Shown here piece after piece: positions 9,921-21,769 of a stretch of DNA of 32,008 bases. The DNA is taken from positions 1-32,008 of the forward strand of contig MFSU01000099.1 in the NCBI GenBank assembly GCA_001785115.1, read 5' to 3'. Both the position numbers and the translations under genes were made by a program. Source of the DNA: Candidatus Muproteobacteria bacterium RBG_16_65_34 (GTDB taxonomy: Bacteria > Pseudomonadota > Gammaproteobacteria > Acidiferrobacterales > Sulfurifustaceae). The stretch's first letter is position 1. Each line of letters starts with the position of its first letter. The notes below the pieces were generated by a model, which ran no database searches, had not been told where the DNA came from, and was given only the letters and a program-made list of their open reading frames with translations.

Positions 9921-10790
9921 TCATCCCCCCAGCAGCTTCTTGAGATCGGCGAGATCGGTTTTGGTCTCTTCCAGCAGCGCCAGGCTTTCCTCGGGCGTAA
10001 TGCCGATCTTGCCGAACGCGGGCACGCCGCCCCAGTCGACCTGCGCATGGCGGTGGCCGGTGCCGGCGTAGCTCAGGAGGTTCGCCACCATGACCACATC
10101 GACGTAATCCACGGTCGCGCTGTAGCGGCCGAGGTCCTCGTGCTCCGCGGCCACCGCGATGAGCTCCGCGGGGAACTGCCAGGTCTCGAGGATGAGCTTG
10201 CCGATCGAGGTATGCATGTTTTCGATCACCTGGTCGATCGCCTGCTCGTCGTTGGCGAGCTCGGGGAAGTCCTCGACGCGCACGAGCAGCGGAAGCGCTC
10301 CGATGTCGTGCAGCAGCCCCGCGAGCAGCGCCTCATCCGCGGACAGCGAGGTATAACGACGCGCGAGCATGCCGCTGATCGCCGCTACGTTCGTGCCGTG
10401 CAACCAGAGTGTCTGCAAGCGCTTGCGCAGACGCGGGGTCTTGGCCTGGAAGATCTGCTGCATGATGAGGCTCGTGACGAGGTCGCGCACCGTCTTATTG
10501 CCCAGCCGGGTGACCGCAAGCTGCACGCTGTCGATATAGGTGCGCCCGCGGTACAGGGCGCTGTTCGCGACCTGGATCAGGCGCGCGCTTAAGGCCACGT
10601 CCATCGCGATCATGCGCGCGACCTGGGCCGTGGAGGTATTCTCATCCTCCACCGCCTGGCGTACCTTCGTGGCCACCTCCGGCAGGGTGGGGAGCTTCAG
10701 GGCCTTGCTCTTGAGATCTTCCAGAACGACCGCAATGAAGCGATCGACGATATCGGGCGCGGCCGCCGGCAGTGCCTTGGGTTGATTCAC
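9921..10790 (-). CDS. HDOD domain protein
   Basis: LPTLPEVATKVRQAVEDENTSTAQVARMIAMDVALSARLIQVANSALY...LLAGLLHDIGALPLL. Confidence 0.92.
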   Translation of the reverse strand: MNQPKALPAAAPDIVDRFIAVVLEDLKSKALKLPTLPEVATKVRQAVEDENTSTAQVARMIAMDVALSARLIQVANSALYRGRTYIDSVQLAVTRLGNKTVRDLVTSLIMQQIFQAKTPRLRKRLQTLWLHGTNVAAISGMLARRYTSLSADEALLAGLLHDIGALPLLVRVEDFPELANDEQAIDQVIENMHTSIGKLILETWQFPAELIAVAAEHEDLGRYSATVDYVDVVMVANLLSYAGTGHRHAQVDWGGVPAFGKIGITPEESLALLEETKTDLADLKKLLGG

Positions 10791-10897
10791 GACCCCTCTT
10801 GCAGATGTGCGGGTTATAGAGATGATGATAGACCATGGTTGCCCCCGTGCCCCGGGATTCCGGCGCCGTCCGCGCGCGTGGTGGCATATTTATTGGC

Positions 10898-11860
10898 ATG
10901 GGTAACGAAGCGACATTGAGTCCGGCGATTTTTCTCATGGGGCCGACCGCCACCGGCAAGAGCGCGCTTGCGCTCGCCCTGCACGAGCGACTGCCGGTGG
11001 AGATCGTGAGCGTCGACTCCTCCCAGGTCTACCGCGGGATGGATATCGGCACCGCCAAGCCCACGCCCGAGGAGCGGCTGCGCGCCCCGCACCGGCTGAT
11101 CGACATCCGCGACCCGGCCGAGCGCTATTCCGCCGCCGAGTTCTGCGCCGACGCGCTGCGGGAGATGGCGGAGATTTCGCGCCGCGGCCGCATCCCGCTG
11201 CTCGTGGGCGGGACAATGTTCTATTTTCGCGCGCTGGAATACGGGCTTTCGGAGTTGCCTTCGGCCGACGTCGAGGTGCGGGCGCGCCTGAGCGCGGAGG
11301 GCGCGCGCCGCGGGTGGCCCGCGCTGCACGCGCGCCTGGCGGCGTTCGATCCGGAGACCGCGGCGCGCTTAAGCCCCAACGATGCGCAACGCATCCAACG
11401 CGCGCTCGAAATCCATGAGCTTACCGGTCAGCCGCCGAGCGCGGTTAAGCGCATGCAAACACGCGCCGTTTTCCCCTATCGTGCCGTGAAGATTGCGCTG
11501 GCTTCGGAGCGCCCGGTACTGCATGCGCGTATCGCAGAGCGATTCCACGTCATGCTCGAACTGGGATTGGTCGCGGAGGTCGAAGGGTTGACCCGGCGGG
11601 GCGATCTCAGTCCCGAGATGCCTTCCATGCGCACCGTCGGCTATCGGCAGGCATGGAAATACTTGACTGGAGATATCAACTATAATCAAATGGTTGAACA
11701 GGCCATCGCCGCGACGCGGCAACTCGCGAAGCGCCAGATGACCTGGCTGCGCGGTTACGAGGGAGTTCGGTTTCTCGACGCCGCCGCAGGGCTGTCGGTG
11801 GACGCGTGCCTGGAGTTTTTGAGGCGGGAAGGCGTGTTGCCGTCTGAACTGAGGTTATAA
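10898..11860 (+). CDS. miaA: tRNA dimethylallyltransferase
   Basis: [47 protein letters not shown]. Confidence 0.97.
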   Translation: MGNEATLSPAIFLMGPTATGKSALALALHERLPVEIVSVDSSQVYRGMDIGTAKPTPEERLRAPHRLIDIRDPAERYSAAEFCADALREMAEISRRGRIPLLVGGTMFYFRALEYGLSELPSADVEVRARLSAEGARRGWPALHARLAAFDPETAARLSPNDAQRIQRALEIHELTGQPPSAVKRMQTRAVFPYRAVKIALASERPVLHARIAERFHVMLELGLVAEVEGLTRRGDLSPEMPSMRTVGYRQAWKYLTGDINYNQMVEQAIAATRQLAKRQMTWLRGYEGVRFLDAAAGLSVDACLEFLRREGVLPSELRL

Positions 11861-11933
11861 TTAAAACGACGTGGGTAGTAACGATAACGCAGCAAACGAT
11901 CGTAAAACGAACATAAAAAGCAGGAGAACTCTC

Positions 11934-12200
11934 ATGAGCCAGCAAAAGGGGCAAGCGCTACAAGACCCTTTCCTTAATGTCTTGCGCAAGGAGCACGTCC
12001 CGGTATCCATCTTTTTGGTCAATGGCATCAAGTTACAGGGGCAGATCGAGTCCTTTGACCAGTTCGTGGTGCTGCTCAAGAATTCGGTGAGCCAGATGAT
12101 CTACAAGCACGCGATTTCGACGGTTGTGCCCAGCCGCCCCGTAAAATTTCACATTGAGAACTCCGACGTCGATACCACCAAAGGACCCGGAAACGAATAG
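11934..12200 (+). CDS. hfq: RNA chaperone Hfq
   Basis: [74 protein letters not shown] upstream. Confidence 0.99.
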   Translation: MSQQKGQALQDPFLNVLRKEHVPVSIFLVNGIKLQGQIESFDQFVVLLKNSVSQMIYKHAISTVVPSRPVKFHIENSDVDTTKGPGNE

Positions 12201-13533
12201 TTTCCCGCCCGCAGCCGCGCGCGGCCCATCCCCCCGCAGGGAGCGCGCGTTACTGGTGCACCTGCGTCTGTCCGGGAAGGCCGACCAGGAGGACGTCGAG
12301 GAACTCAGGCTGCTGGCGGAATCCGCCGGCGCCGAGGTCTGTGAGACGATCACCGGCAGCCGCGACCGGCCGGACGCGGCCACGTTCGTCGGCAAAGGCA
12401 AGGCGCAGGAGATTCAACTCGCGGCGGCGCGCCACGGTGCGCAGCTCGCGCTCGTCAATCATGCGCTTACTCCGTCGCAGGAGCGCAACCTCGAGAAGGC
12501 CGTGGGTTGCCGGGTGCTTGACCGCACGGGGCTCATCCTCGATATCTTCGCCCAGCGCGCCCGTTCGGCCGAGGGCAAGCTGCAGGTCGAGCTCGCTCAG
12601 CTCGAGCACCTGTCCACGCGCCTGATCCGCGGCTGGACCCACCTGGAGCGGCAGAAGGGCGGCATCGGCCTGCGCGGTCCCGGCGAGACTCAGCTCGAAG
12701 TGGACCGGCGACTGATCCGCGACCGCATCAAAAAGCTCCATGAGCGGCTGGCGCGGGTCAGTACCCAGCGGCGCAACCGCCGCAAGGCGCGTCTCAAGGT
12801 CCCGATCCCGACGGCGTCGCTCGTGGGCTACACCAATGCCGGCAAGTCCTCGCTCTTCAACCGCCTGACCGCGGCCTCGGTCTATAGCGCCGATCAGCTT
12901 TTCGCGACGCTCGATCCCACCATGCGCCGGCTCGAGCTGCCGGGCAACCTCGCGGTGATCCTCGCCGACACCGTCGGTTTCATCCGCCACCTGCCGCACG
13001 ACCTCGTGGAGGCGTTCAAATCGACCCTGGAGGAGGTGGCCGAGGCGAGCCTGCTGCTGCACGTGGTGGATTCGAGCAGCCCCGAGCGGCTCGAGCAGAT
13101 CGAGCAGGTGAACCGCGTGCTCTCCGAGATTCATGCGGAGGCGATCCCGCAGATTCTGGTGTTCAACAAGATCGATCTCACAGGCGAGCGGCCGCGCATC
13201 GAGCGCGACGCCTCCGGCCGCACGCGCGTATGGCTTTCCGCCAAGACCGGCGCGGGCGTGGAGCTTTTGATCGAGGTGCTGACGCAGCATTACCGCCGGA
13301 AGTTGCAGCGCCTGCGCCTGAGGTTGCCGCCGCAGGCCGGGCGGCTGCGCGCGCTGCTCTACGAACGCGCCGAGGTGCTGCGCGAGACCCTGCTCGACTC
13401 CGGCGAGTGCGAGATCGAGGCGGCGTTCGATCCGGACCGGCTGGCCTGGTTCACGCGCCAGCCGGATTTTCATGCGGAATATCTGCTGCCCGATGAGCAA
13501 CGCGTCCTTGCTCCCACCGGGTCCTGCCCCTAA
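12154..13533 (+). CDS. hflX: GTPase HflX (TTG start, overlapping hfq 3' end)
   Basis: [63 protein letters not shown]. The start codon is uncertain. Confidence 0.95.
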   Translation: MRTPTSIPPKDPETNSFPPAAARGPSPRRERALLVHLRLSGKADQEDVEELRLLAESAGAEVCETITGSRDRPDAATFVGKGKAQEIQLAAARHGAQLALVNHALTPSQERNLEKAVGCRVLDRTGLILDIFAQRARSAEGKLQVELAQLEHLSTRLIRGWTHLERQKGGIGLRGPGETQLEVDRRLIRDRIKKLHERLARVSTQRRNRRKARLKVPIPTASLVGYTNAGKSSLFNRLTAASVYSADQLFATLDPTMRRLELPGNLAVILADTVGFIRHLPHDLVEAFKSTLEEVAEASLLLHVVDSSSPERLEQIEQVNRVLSEIHAEAIPQILVFNKIDLTGERPRIERDASGRTRVWLSAKTGAGVELLIEVLTQHYRRKLQRLRLRLPPQAGRLRALLYERAEVLRETLLDSGECEIEAAFDPDRLAWFTRQPDFHAEYLLPDEQRVLAPTGSCP

Positions 13534-13581
13534 AATGCCGCCTTCGCGGTCCTATCCAGAATTTAGAAGAAGGAGCTTTTT

Positions 13582-14796
13582 GTGGCGTGGAATGAACCGG
13601 GCAAGCCCGGGGACAAAGACCCCTGGGGCCAGCGCAGAAAATCCGCGGGCCAGCCCGACCTCGATCAGATCGTCCGGAACATCCAGGACAAGCTGCGCGC
13701 GCTGTTCGGCGGCCGCAAGGGCGGTGGCGACGGCGGCGGCTTTGCCTCCGGAACCGCGGGCGGTTTCGGGCTTGGGCTCATTGTCGCCGTCGTTCTGGCG
13801 TTGTGGCTCCTGAGCGGATTCTACGTCGTGCAGCAAGGCGAGCGTGGCGTGGTGCTGCGTTTCGGCAAGAAATCCGAGATCACCGAGGCCGGCCTGCGCT
13901 GGCACCTGCCCTATCCCGTCGAGAAGGTGGACAAGGTGAATGTGGAGAAGGTCTCGACGTTCGAGATCGGATACCGCTCCAATCTGCGCTCCAGCGGCAA
14001 GACCAAGATGCCCAAGGAAGGGCTGATGCTCACCGAGGACGAGAACATCATCGACATCGAGTTCGCCGTGCAGTACAAAATCAAGGATGCGAGCAACTAT
14101 CTCTTCAGCGTCCGCGACCCCGAGACCACCATCGCCCAGGCGACCGAATCCGCGGTGCGTGAGGTCGTGGGCAAGAACCCGCTCGACTTCGTGTTTACCG
14201 AGGGCCGCGACCAGGTGAACCAGAGCGCCCGCGAGCTGTTGCAGCAGATTCTCGACCGCTATCAGATCGGCATCCAGATCGTGACGGTGGAGATGCAGCG
14301 CGCGCAGCCGCCGGAGGAGGTGAAGGCCTCCTTCGACGACGCCGTGAAGGCGCGCGAGGACGAGCAGCGCTTGAAGAACGAGGCCGAGGCCTACGCCAAT
14401 GACGTCATCCCGCGCGCGCGCGGCGGCGCGTCGCGCCTGATGCAGGAGGCCGAGGGCTACAAGGCGAGCTCGATCGCCCGCGCCGACGGCGACGCGCGGC
14501 GATTCAGCGCGATCGCCAATGAATACGTGAAGGCGCCGGCGGTGACACGCGAGCGCCTCTACATCGAGACCATGGAGCAGGTGTTCTCGAACACCACCAA
14601 AATATTCGTCGACCAGAAGGCGGGCGGGAACATCCTGTACCTGCCGCTCGACAAGCTTATGGCGGCCCCGGAAACCGCGGCCAGGGCGGCGGAACCCCCG
14701 GCCACCGCGGCGGAGTCCGAGGGCGCGTCCACGCGCGGTAACGATGCGGCGCGCGGGCGTTCGGACCAGTCGCGCCGGCGTGGGGGCGGTCAATGA
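13582..14796 (+). CDS. hflK: FtsH protease modulator HflK (GTG start)
   Basis: MAWNEPGKPGDKDPWG...DLDQIVRNIQDKLRALFGG, SPFH domain; AGGAG upstream of the GTG. Confidence 0.97.
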   Translation: MAWNEPGKPGDKDPWGQRRKSAGQPDLDQIVRNIQDKLRALFGGRKGGGDGGGFASGTAGGFGLGLIVAVVLALWLLSGFYVVQQGERGVVLRFGKKSEITEAGLRWHLPYPVEKVDKVNVEKVSTFEIGYRSNLRSSGKTKMPKEGLMLTEDENIIDIEFAVQYKIKDASNYLFSVRDPETTIAQATESAVREVVGKNPLDFVFTEGRDQVNQSARELLQQILDRYQIGIQIVTVEMQRAQPPEEVKASFDDAVKAREDEQRLKNEAEAYANDVIPRARGGASRLMQEAEGYKASSIARADGDARRFSAIANEYVKAPAVTRERLYIETMEQVFSNTTKIFVDQKAGGNILYLPLDKLMAAPETAARAAEPPATAAESEGASTRGNDAARGRSDQSRRRGGGQ

Positions 14797-15662
14797 ACCA
14801 GACCAAGCTCCTCGCCCTTTTGGGTATCGGTCTGCTCGTCGTGGTGGCGGTGGGATCCACCGTCTACACCGTGCGCGAGGGACAGAAGGTCATCGTCGTG
14901 CGCTTCGGCCAGGTGCTGCGGTACGACGAGGGGCCGGGCCTGCACGTGAAGACCCCGTTCCTCGACGAGGCGCGCTACTTCGATGCGCGCATCCTCACGA
15001 TGGATTCCGATCCGCAGCCGTTCCTGACCAAGGAAAAGAAATATGTGCTCGTGGATTCGTTCGTAAAGTGGCGCATTTCCGACGCCCTCAAATACTATCT
15101 GACGGTCGGTGGACAGGAATTTGACGCCCGGCGGCGCCTGGAGCAGATCGTGAACAGCGGGCTGCGCGACGAATTCGGCAAGCGCACGGTGAAAAGCGTG
15201 ATCTCCTCCGAGCGCAGCAAGATCATGCAGATACTCACCGAGAATACCGACCGGGAGGCGCACAAGTTCGGCATCGAGGTCGTGGACGTGCGCATCCAGC
15301 GCGTCGATCTGCCCGATGAGGTGAGCCAGTCGGTGTACCAGCGCATGAAGGCCGAGCGCTCGCGCGTCGCCAACGAGCTGCGCGCCCAGGGTGCGGAGGT
15401 GGCGGAGAAGATCCGAGCCGAGGCCGAGCGCAAGCGCGATATCCTGCTCGCCGACGCCTACCGCCAGGCCGAACGCATCCGCGGCGAGGGCGACGCCCGC
15501 GCCACCGCGATCTACGCCGACTCCTACAACAAGGCGCCGGAGTTCTATTCGCTCTACCGCAGCCTCAACGCCTACAAGGAAAGCTTCCGGAAAAAGGACG
15601 ACATCCTGATCGTCGATCCCAGTTCGGATTTCTTCCGTTACATGAAGAAACCCGGGCGGTAG
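14793..15662 (+). CDS. hflC: FtsH protease modulator HflC
   Basis: SPFH protein overlapping hflK by ATGA: FVKWRISDALKYYLTVGG, ERSRVANELRAQGAEVAEKIRAEAERKRDILLADAYR. Confidence 0.97.
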   Translation: MNQTKLLALLGIGLLVVVAVGSTVYTVREGQKVIVVRFGQVLRYDEGPGLHVKTPFLDEARYFDARILTMDSDPQPFLTKEKKYVLVDSFVKWRISDALKYYLTVGGQEFDARRRLEQIVNSGLRDEFGKRTVKSVISSERSKIMQILTENTDREAHKFGIEVVDVRIQRVDLPDEVSQSVYQRMKAERSRVANELRAQGAEVAEKIRAEAERKRDILLADAYRQAERIRGEGDARATAIYADSYNKAPEFYSLYRSLNAYKESFRKKDDILIVDPSSDFFRYMKKPGR

Positions 15663-15675
15663 GCGCCGGCCCCGC

Positions 15676-15861
15676 ATGTCGCATGACCTCGGCGTCGCGC
15701 TGGCGTTGCTCCTGGTGCTGGAGGGCATCCTGCCGTTTCTCAACCCCGCCGGCCTCAGAAAGACCCTCGAGACGATCCAGGGTCTGAACGACGGCCAGTT
15801 GCGTTTCGCGGGCCTGAGCTCCATGTTGCTTGGGCTCGTGCTGCTCTATATCCTGCGCTGA
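15676..15861 (+). CDS. DUF2065 (YjeT-like) membrane protein
   Basis: MSHDLGVALALLLVLEGILPFLNPAGLRKTLETIQGLNDGQLRFAGLSSMLLGLVLLYILR, in the usual hflC-hisZ gap. Confidence 0.92.
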   Translation: MSHDLGVALALLLVLEGILPFLNPAGLRKTLETIQGLNDGQLRFAGLSSMLLGLVLLYILR

Positions 15862-15886
15862 TCGGCACATCCTGAATACCCGACTC

Positions 15887-17074
15887 ATGTCCGCCAAAGA
15901 CCGCTGGCTGCTGCCCGATGGCATCGAGGAGATCCTGCCCGCGGAGGCGCGCAGGCTCGAGGCCCTGCGCCGCGGTATCCTCGATCTGTTCGCCGCCTGC
16001 GGCTACGAGCTCGTGATGCCGCCGCTCATCGAGTATCTCGATTCCCTGCAGATCGGCGCGGCGCGCGATCTCGATCTGCAGACCTTCAAGCTTACCGACC
16101 AGCTCACCGGGCGGCTCATGGGTGTGCGGCCCGACATGACACCACAGGCGGCGCGCATCGACGCGCATTACTTGAAACGCAACACCCCGGTGCGGCTGTG
16201 TTATATCGGCTCGGTGCTGCACACGCGCCCGGATGAGTTCGGCGGCTCGCGGCCGTTACAGCTCGGCGCGGAGCTCTTCGGGCACGCCGGTCCCGAGAGC
16301 GATGCCGAGGTCTTGGGCCTTATGGCGGCCAGCCTCGATCTGGCCGGTATCGGTGACGTACACATCGATCTCGGGCACGTGGGCATATTCCGCGGGCTGG
16401 CCGCCGGGGCGCGCCTCGCCCCGGAGCTTGAGGCGAATCTCTTCGATGCCTTGCAGCGCAAGGCGCGCACCGAGGTCGAGGCGCTGCTCGCGGCGTCCGC
16501 GATCGCGCCGGCGCTGCGGCCGATGCTGCTCGGGTTGCTCGATTTAAGCGGCGGCGTGGACGTGCTCGCCGAGGCGCAGACGCGCCTCGGCGGCGCGCCC
16601 GAGCCGGTGCACCGGGCGTTGCAGGATCTACAACGCGTGGCGGAGCTTGTGCGTCGTCAGCCGAATGCGCCGACGCTCTACGTCGACCTTGCGGAGCTTT
16701 CCGGTTACCACTACTACACCGGGGTGGTGTTCTCCGCGTTCGTGCCGGGGCACGGGCGCGCGATCGCCAAGGGCGGACGCTACGACGGCATCGGGCGCGC
16801 CTTCGGGCGCGCGCGCGCCGCCACCGGCTTCGGCGCGGACCTGCGCCAGTGGCTGCGGCTTTCCGCGGGGCCGGAGATTCCGTTGACCGGCATCCTCGCG
16901 CCGGCCGAGGACGATGCGCCGCTGCGCGCGGAGATCGCGCGCCTGCGCGCGGCGGGCGAACGTGTCGTGGCGCGCCTGCCGGACGATGGGGCAAAAGCGG
17001 CCGACTACGGCTGCGACCGGGCGCTGGTCAAAAAGAACGGGCGCTGGATAGTCGAAAATTTAAAAAATTCATGA
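15887..17074 (+). CDS. hisZ: ATP phosphoribosyltransferase regulatory subunit
   Basis: HisRS-like without anticodon-binding domain: WLLPDGIEEILPAEARRLEALRR, RPDMTPQAARIDAHYL, YYTGVVFSAFVPGHG; lies before purA. Confidence 0.95.
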   Translation: MSAKDRWLLPDGIEEILPAEARRLEALRRGILDLFAACGYELVMPPLIEYLDSLQIGAARDLDLQTFKLTDQLTGRLMGVRPDMTPQAARIDAHYLKRNTPVRLCYIGSVLHTRPDEFGGSRPLQLGAELFGHAGPESDAEVLGLMAASLDLAGIGDVHIDLGHVGIFRGLAAGARLAPELEANLFDALQRKARTEVEALLAASAIAPALRPMLLGLLDLSGGVDVLAEAQTRLGGAPEPVHRALQDLQRVAELVRRQPNAPTLYVDLAELSGYHYYTGVVFSAFVPGHGRAIAKGGRYDGIGRAFGRARAATGFGADLRQWLRLSAGPEIPLTGILAPAEDDAPLRAEIARLRAAGERVVARLPDDGAKAADYGCDRALVKKNGRWIVENLKNS

Positions 17075-17075
17075 A

Positions 17076-17162
17076 ACCGCAGATGAACGCCGATAGACGC
17101 AGATTTTGCAGGCAAGCGGCTTTTGGTTTTTATCGGCGTTCATCCGCGTTCATCCGCGGTTC
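17076..17162. repeat. Foldback microrepeat element E: 3+3 units of CGCAGATGAA (10 nt), mirrored
   Basis: CGCAGATGAA CGCCGATAGA CGCAGATTTT (17078-17107); TATCGGCGTT CATCCGCGTT CATCCGCGGT (17131-17160); begins right after the hisZ TGA. Confidence 0.9.
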
Positions 17163-17185
17163 CGGTTTTCTTTAGAGATTTTTAG

Positions 17186-18487
<1,302 letters not shown>

Positions 18488-18491
18488 AGAG

Positions 18492-18547
18492 TTTCAAGTT
18501 CCAAGTTCAAAGTTCCAAGTTAAAACTTTAAACTTGAAACTTGGAAC
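18492..18547. repeat. Foldback microrepeat element F: 8 consecutive heptamers TTCCAAG...CTTGGAA, mirrored
   Basis: TTTCAAG TTCCAAG TTCAAAG TTCCAAG TTAAAAC TTTAAAC TTGAAAC TTGGAAC. Confidence 0.92.
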
Positions 18548-18556
18548 TGGAAGTGT

Positions 18557-18641
18557 TGGTACCGAGGAGAGGACTTGAACCTCCACGGGTCGCCCCACTA
18601 GAACCTGAATCTAGCGCGTCTACCAATTCCGCCACCCCGGC
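18557..18641 (-). tRNA. tRNA-Leu, anticodon CAG, CCA encoded
   Basis: Reverse complement GCCGGGGTGGCGGAATTGGTAGACGCGCTAGATTCAGGTTCTAGTGGGGCGACCCGTGGAGGTTCAAGTCCTCTCCTCGGTACCA; 7-bp acceptor, anticodon stem CTAGA/TCTAG with loop TTCAGGT, long class II variable arm. Confidence 0.96.
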
Positions 18642-18708
18642 ATCGAAGAACCCGTAATAATGATACGGGACCCGACAGGACGGCGCACTTTACCGAGAGA
18701 CCCAAAAC

Positions 18709-20958
18709 ATGTCAACGCAGAAAAACAAACCGTTCCAGGATCCGATGGGTAGCCGCGAGGCGGACCGCTATGAGTTTCCGGTGCCCTCGCGTGAGGCGGT
18801 GCTCGCGCTTCTCGGCGCGCGCGGCCGGCCGCTTTCCTTCGAGGAGATCGCTGAGGCCCTGGAGGTGCGCGCGGAGCGCGATCTCGATGCGTTCTCCCGC
18901 AGGTTGCGCGCCATGGAGCGTGACGGCCAGTTGCTCCAGAACCGCCGCGGCCTGTACGGCCTCGCGAGCAAGATGGATATGCTGAGCGGGCGCGTGACCG
19001 GCCACCCGGACGGCTTCGGCTTTCTCATCCCGGACGACGGATCCCCCGATCTGTTCCTCGCGCCGCGCGAGATGCAGCAGGTGCTGCACGGCGACCGCGC
19101 GATGGCGCGCACCGTCGGCGCGGACCCGCGCGGGCGGCCGCTGGGCGTGATCGTCGAGGTGCTGGAGCGCGCGCACAAGACCATCGTCGGGCGGTTCAAG
19201 CGCGCCGAGCGCATGGGTTTCGTCGCGCCCGAGGACCGGCGCCTCACGCAGGACATCTTGATCCCGCCGGGCGATGAGTTGAGCGCGCGCGAGGGTCAGA
19301 TCGTGGTCGCCGAGATCACCGCCCAGCCCACCCGCCGCACCGCGCCCGTCGGGCGCGTGATCGAGATCCTGGGCGAGCACATGGCCCCGGGCATGGAGAT
19401 CGAGGTCGCGATCCGCAAGCACCAGATCCCGCATGTCTGGCCGGAGGCGGTGGAGGCGGAGGCCGCGCGCTTTACCCCCGAGGTGCCGGAGGAGGCCAAG
19501 GGCGGGCGCATGGACCTGCGCGCGTTGCCGCTCGTCACGATCGACGGCGAGGACGCGCGCGACTTCGACGACGCCGTGTACTGCGAGCGCGACGGCAAGG
19601 GCTGGCGGCTCATCGTCGCGATCGCCGATGTGTCGCATTACGTCCGCCCCGGCGCGGCGCTCGACCGTGAGGCCTACGAGCGCGGCAACTCGGTGTATTT
19701 CCCGCGCAACGTGATTCCGATGCTGCCCGAGGCGCTTTCGAACGGGCTCTGTTCGATCAATCCGCACGTGGACCGGCTGTGCATGGTCTGCGAGGCACAT
19801 GTCGGGCCGACCGGTGCGATCAAGGATTTTCGCTTCTTCGAGGGCGTGATGAACTCCAAGGCGCGCCTCACGTACACCAAGGTCGCGGCGATCCTGGTGG
19901 ACAGGGACGAGCGGCTTCGGCACGACTATGCGCAACTCATGCCGCAACTCGAGGAGCTGCACGCGCTGTATAAGGTGTTGCACGAGACACGCCTGAAGCG
20001 CGGCGCGGTGGATTTCGAGCTTCCCGAGACGCGCATCGTGTTCGATGAGCACCGCAAGATCAAGAAGATCGTCCCGGTCGAACGCAACGACGCGCACCGC
20101 CTGATCGAGGAGTGCATGCTCGCGGCCAACGTCTGTGCGGCGGAGCTTTTGAAGAAGCACAAGGTCCCGGCGCCGTACCGCATCCACGAGGGCCCCACGC
20201 CGGAGAAGCTCACCGAGCTGCGCGAGTTCCTGTTCGAGCTCGGGTTGTCGCTCGGCGGCGGTGAATCGCCCGAGGCGCAGCACTACGCCAAGCTCATCAA
20301 GGCCGTGGAGCAGCGCCCGGACGCGCGCCTGATCCACACGGTGTTGCTGCGCTCGTTGAGCCAGGCGATGTACAGCCCGGACAACATCGGCCACTTCGCG
20401 CTCGGCTACCCGAACTATACGCATTTCACCTCGCCGATCCGGCGCTACCCGGATCTCATCGTGCACCGCGAGATCAAGAACATTCTGGCGCAACGTAAAA
20501 CGCAGCTTTCGCAGGAGCAGGCGGTTCAGCTCGGCCAGCACTGCTCCATGACCGAGCGCCGCGCGGACGAGGCCACGCGCGGGGTGACGCGCTGGCTCAA
20601 GTGCGAGTACATGCTGGACCACGTGGGCGCGGAGTTCGACGGCATCATCAGCGGCGTGACCAATTTCGGCGTGTTCGTCGAGCTGACGGATATCTACGTG
20701 GACGGTCTGGTGCACATTACCTCGCTCGGCAACGACTACTTCCACTTCGATCCGGCACACCACCGGTTGCTGGGCGAGCGCACGCGCCAGGTGTACCGCC
20801 TCGGCGACAAGCTACACGTGCGCGTGGCGCGGGTGAACCTCGATGAGATGAAGATCGATTTCGAGCTCGTGGCGCCGCCGGCGCCCGCGCGCGCGCCTGA
20901 GGCCGCGCCGTCGCGCCGTGCCGGTAGGCGCGGAGGCAAAAAACGCCGCAGACGCTGA
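18709..20958 (+). CDS. rnr: Ribonuclease R
   Basis: RNB motifs (TIDGEDARDFDDAVYCE), HFTSPIRRYPDLIVHR, S1 domain, basic C-terminal tail. Confidence 0.97.
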   Translation: MSTQKNKPFQDPMGSREADRYEFPVPSREAVLALLGARGRPLSFEEIAEALEVRAERDLDAFSRRLRAMERDGQLLQNRRGLYGLASKMDMLSGRVTGHPDGFGFLIPDDGSPDLFLAPREMQQVLHGDRAMARTVGADPRGRPLGVIVEVLERAHKTIVGRFKRAERMGFVAPEDRRLTQDILIPPGDELSAREGQIVVAEITAQPTRRTAPVGRVIEILGEHMAPGMEIEVAIRKHQIPHVWPEAVEAEAARFTPEVPEEAKGGRMDLRALPLVTIDGEDARDFDDAVYCERDGKGWRLIVAIADVSHYVRPGAALDREAYERGNSVYFPRNVIPMLPEALSNGLCSINPHVDRLCMVCEAHVGPTGAIKDFRFFEGVMNSKARLTYTKVAAILVDRDERLRHDYAQLMPQLEELHALYKVLHETRLKRGAVDFELPETRIVFDEHRKIKKIVPVERNDAHRLIEECMLAANVCAAELLKKHKVPAPYRIHEGPTPEKLTELREFLFELGLSLGGGESPEAQHYAKLIKAVEQRPDARLIHTVLLRSLSQAMYSPDNIGHFALGYPNYTHFTSPIRRYPDLIVHREIKNILAQRKTQLSQEQAVQLGQHCSMTERRADEATRGVTRWLKCEYMLDHVGAEFDGIISGVTNFGVFVELTDIYVDGLVHITSLGNDYFHFDPAHHRLLGERTRQVYRLGDKLHVRVARVNLDEMKIDFELVAPPAPARAPEAAPSRRAGRRGGKKRRRR

Positions 20959-20960
20959 CC

Positions 20961-21707
20961 ATGGCCGAGGAGCAGGTCTATGGACTGCATGCCGTGCTCG
21001 CGGCGCTGGCGAAAAATCCCGCGGGCATCGAGGGCGTGTGGCTGAGCGCGGGCCGCGCCGACGCCCGGATCGCCGAGGTGGAACGGGCGGCGCGCGCCGC
21101 CTCGGTGCCGATTCATCGCGTCGCGCGCGAGGAACTCGAGGCGATGGCCGAAGGCCTGCGCCATCAGGGCGTGGTGGCGCGGCTACGTCGGGGCCCGCGC
21201 CCGGGGCCGCAGGATTTCGAAGACTTTCTCGCAGCGCTTCCGCCGAAACCGCTGCTGCTGATTTTGGACGGCGTGCAGGACCCGCATAACCTCGGGGCGT
21301 GCCTGCGAAGCGCCGAGGCCGCCGGGGCGCATGCCGTGATCGTGCCCAAGGACAACTCGGCGCCGCTGTCCGACGTGGCGCGCAAGAGCGCGAGCGGGGC
21401 GGCCGAGACCGTGCCGCTCTTTCGGGTCACCAACCTCGCACGCACCCTGGACGCGCTCAAGGAGGCCGGGGTCTGGACCATCGGCGCCACCCATGACGCC
21501 GGCGCGACCCTGTACGCCGCCGACCTCACCGGCCCCGCCGCCCTCGTCCTGGGCGGGGAGGGCAAGGGCCTGCGACGCCTCACCCGCGAGCGCTGCGACC
21601 TCCTCGTCTCCATCCCCATGGCCGGCACCGTCGGCAGCCTCAACGTCTCGGTCGCGGCCGGGATCTGTCTCTTCGAGGCGGTGCGCCAGCGCCGAAAAGC
21701 CCGATAG
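20961..21707 (+). CDS. rlmB: 23S rRNA (guanosine-2'-O-)-methyltransferase RlmB
   Basis: SpoU family: LLILDGVQDPHNLGACLRSAEAAGAHAVIVPKDNSAPL, VLGGEGKGLRRLTRERCDLLVSIPMAGTVGSLNVSVAAGICLFE. Confidence 0.97.
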   Translation: MAEEQVYGLHAVLAALAKNPAGIEGVWLSAGRADARIAEVERAARAASVPIHRVAREELEAMAEGLRHQGVVARLRRGPRPGPQDFEDFLAALPPKPLLLILDGVQDPHNLGACLRSAEAAGAHAVIVPKDNSAPLSDVARKSASGAAETVPLFRVTNLARTLDALKEAGVWTIGATHDAGATLYAADLTGPAALVLGGEGKGLRRLTRERCDLLVSIPMAGTVGSLNVSVAAGICLFEAVRQRRKAR

Positions 21708-21769
21708 CACCTGGCTCCGAGGGGTTTCTGTTGACCTCGTGTTAGGATTTCCCGCGGATCGCCAGGGGA

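Noticed and set aside
18712-20763. 683-aa minus-strand ORF opposite rnr, with similar long antisense ORFs opposite hflX, hflK, hflC, purA, dnaB/alr and the DUF gene
   Set aside because: High-GC shadow ORFs: composition is low-complexity R/A/H/V-rich, and the opposite strand encodes clearly recognised proteins.
20870-20950. Repetitive Arg/Ala/Lys-rich end of rnr as a special repeat
   Set aside because: Basic C-terminal tails are normal for RNase R.
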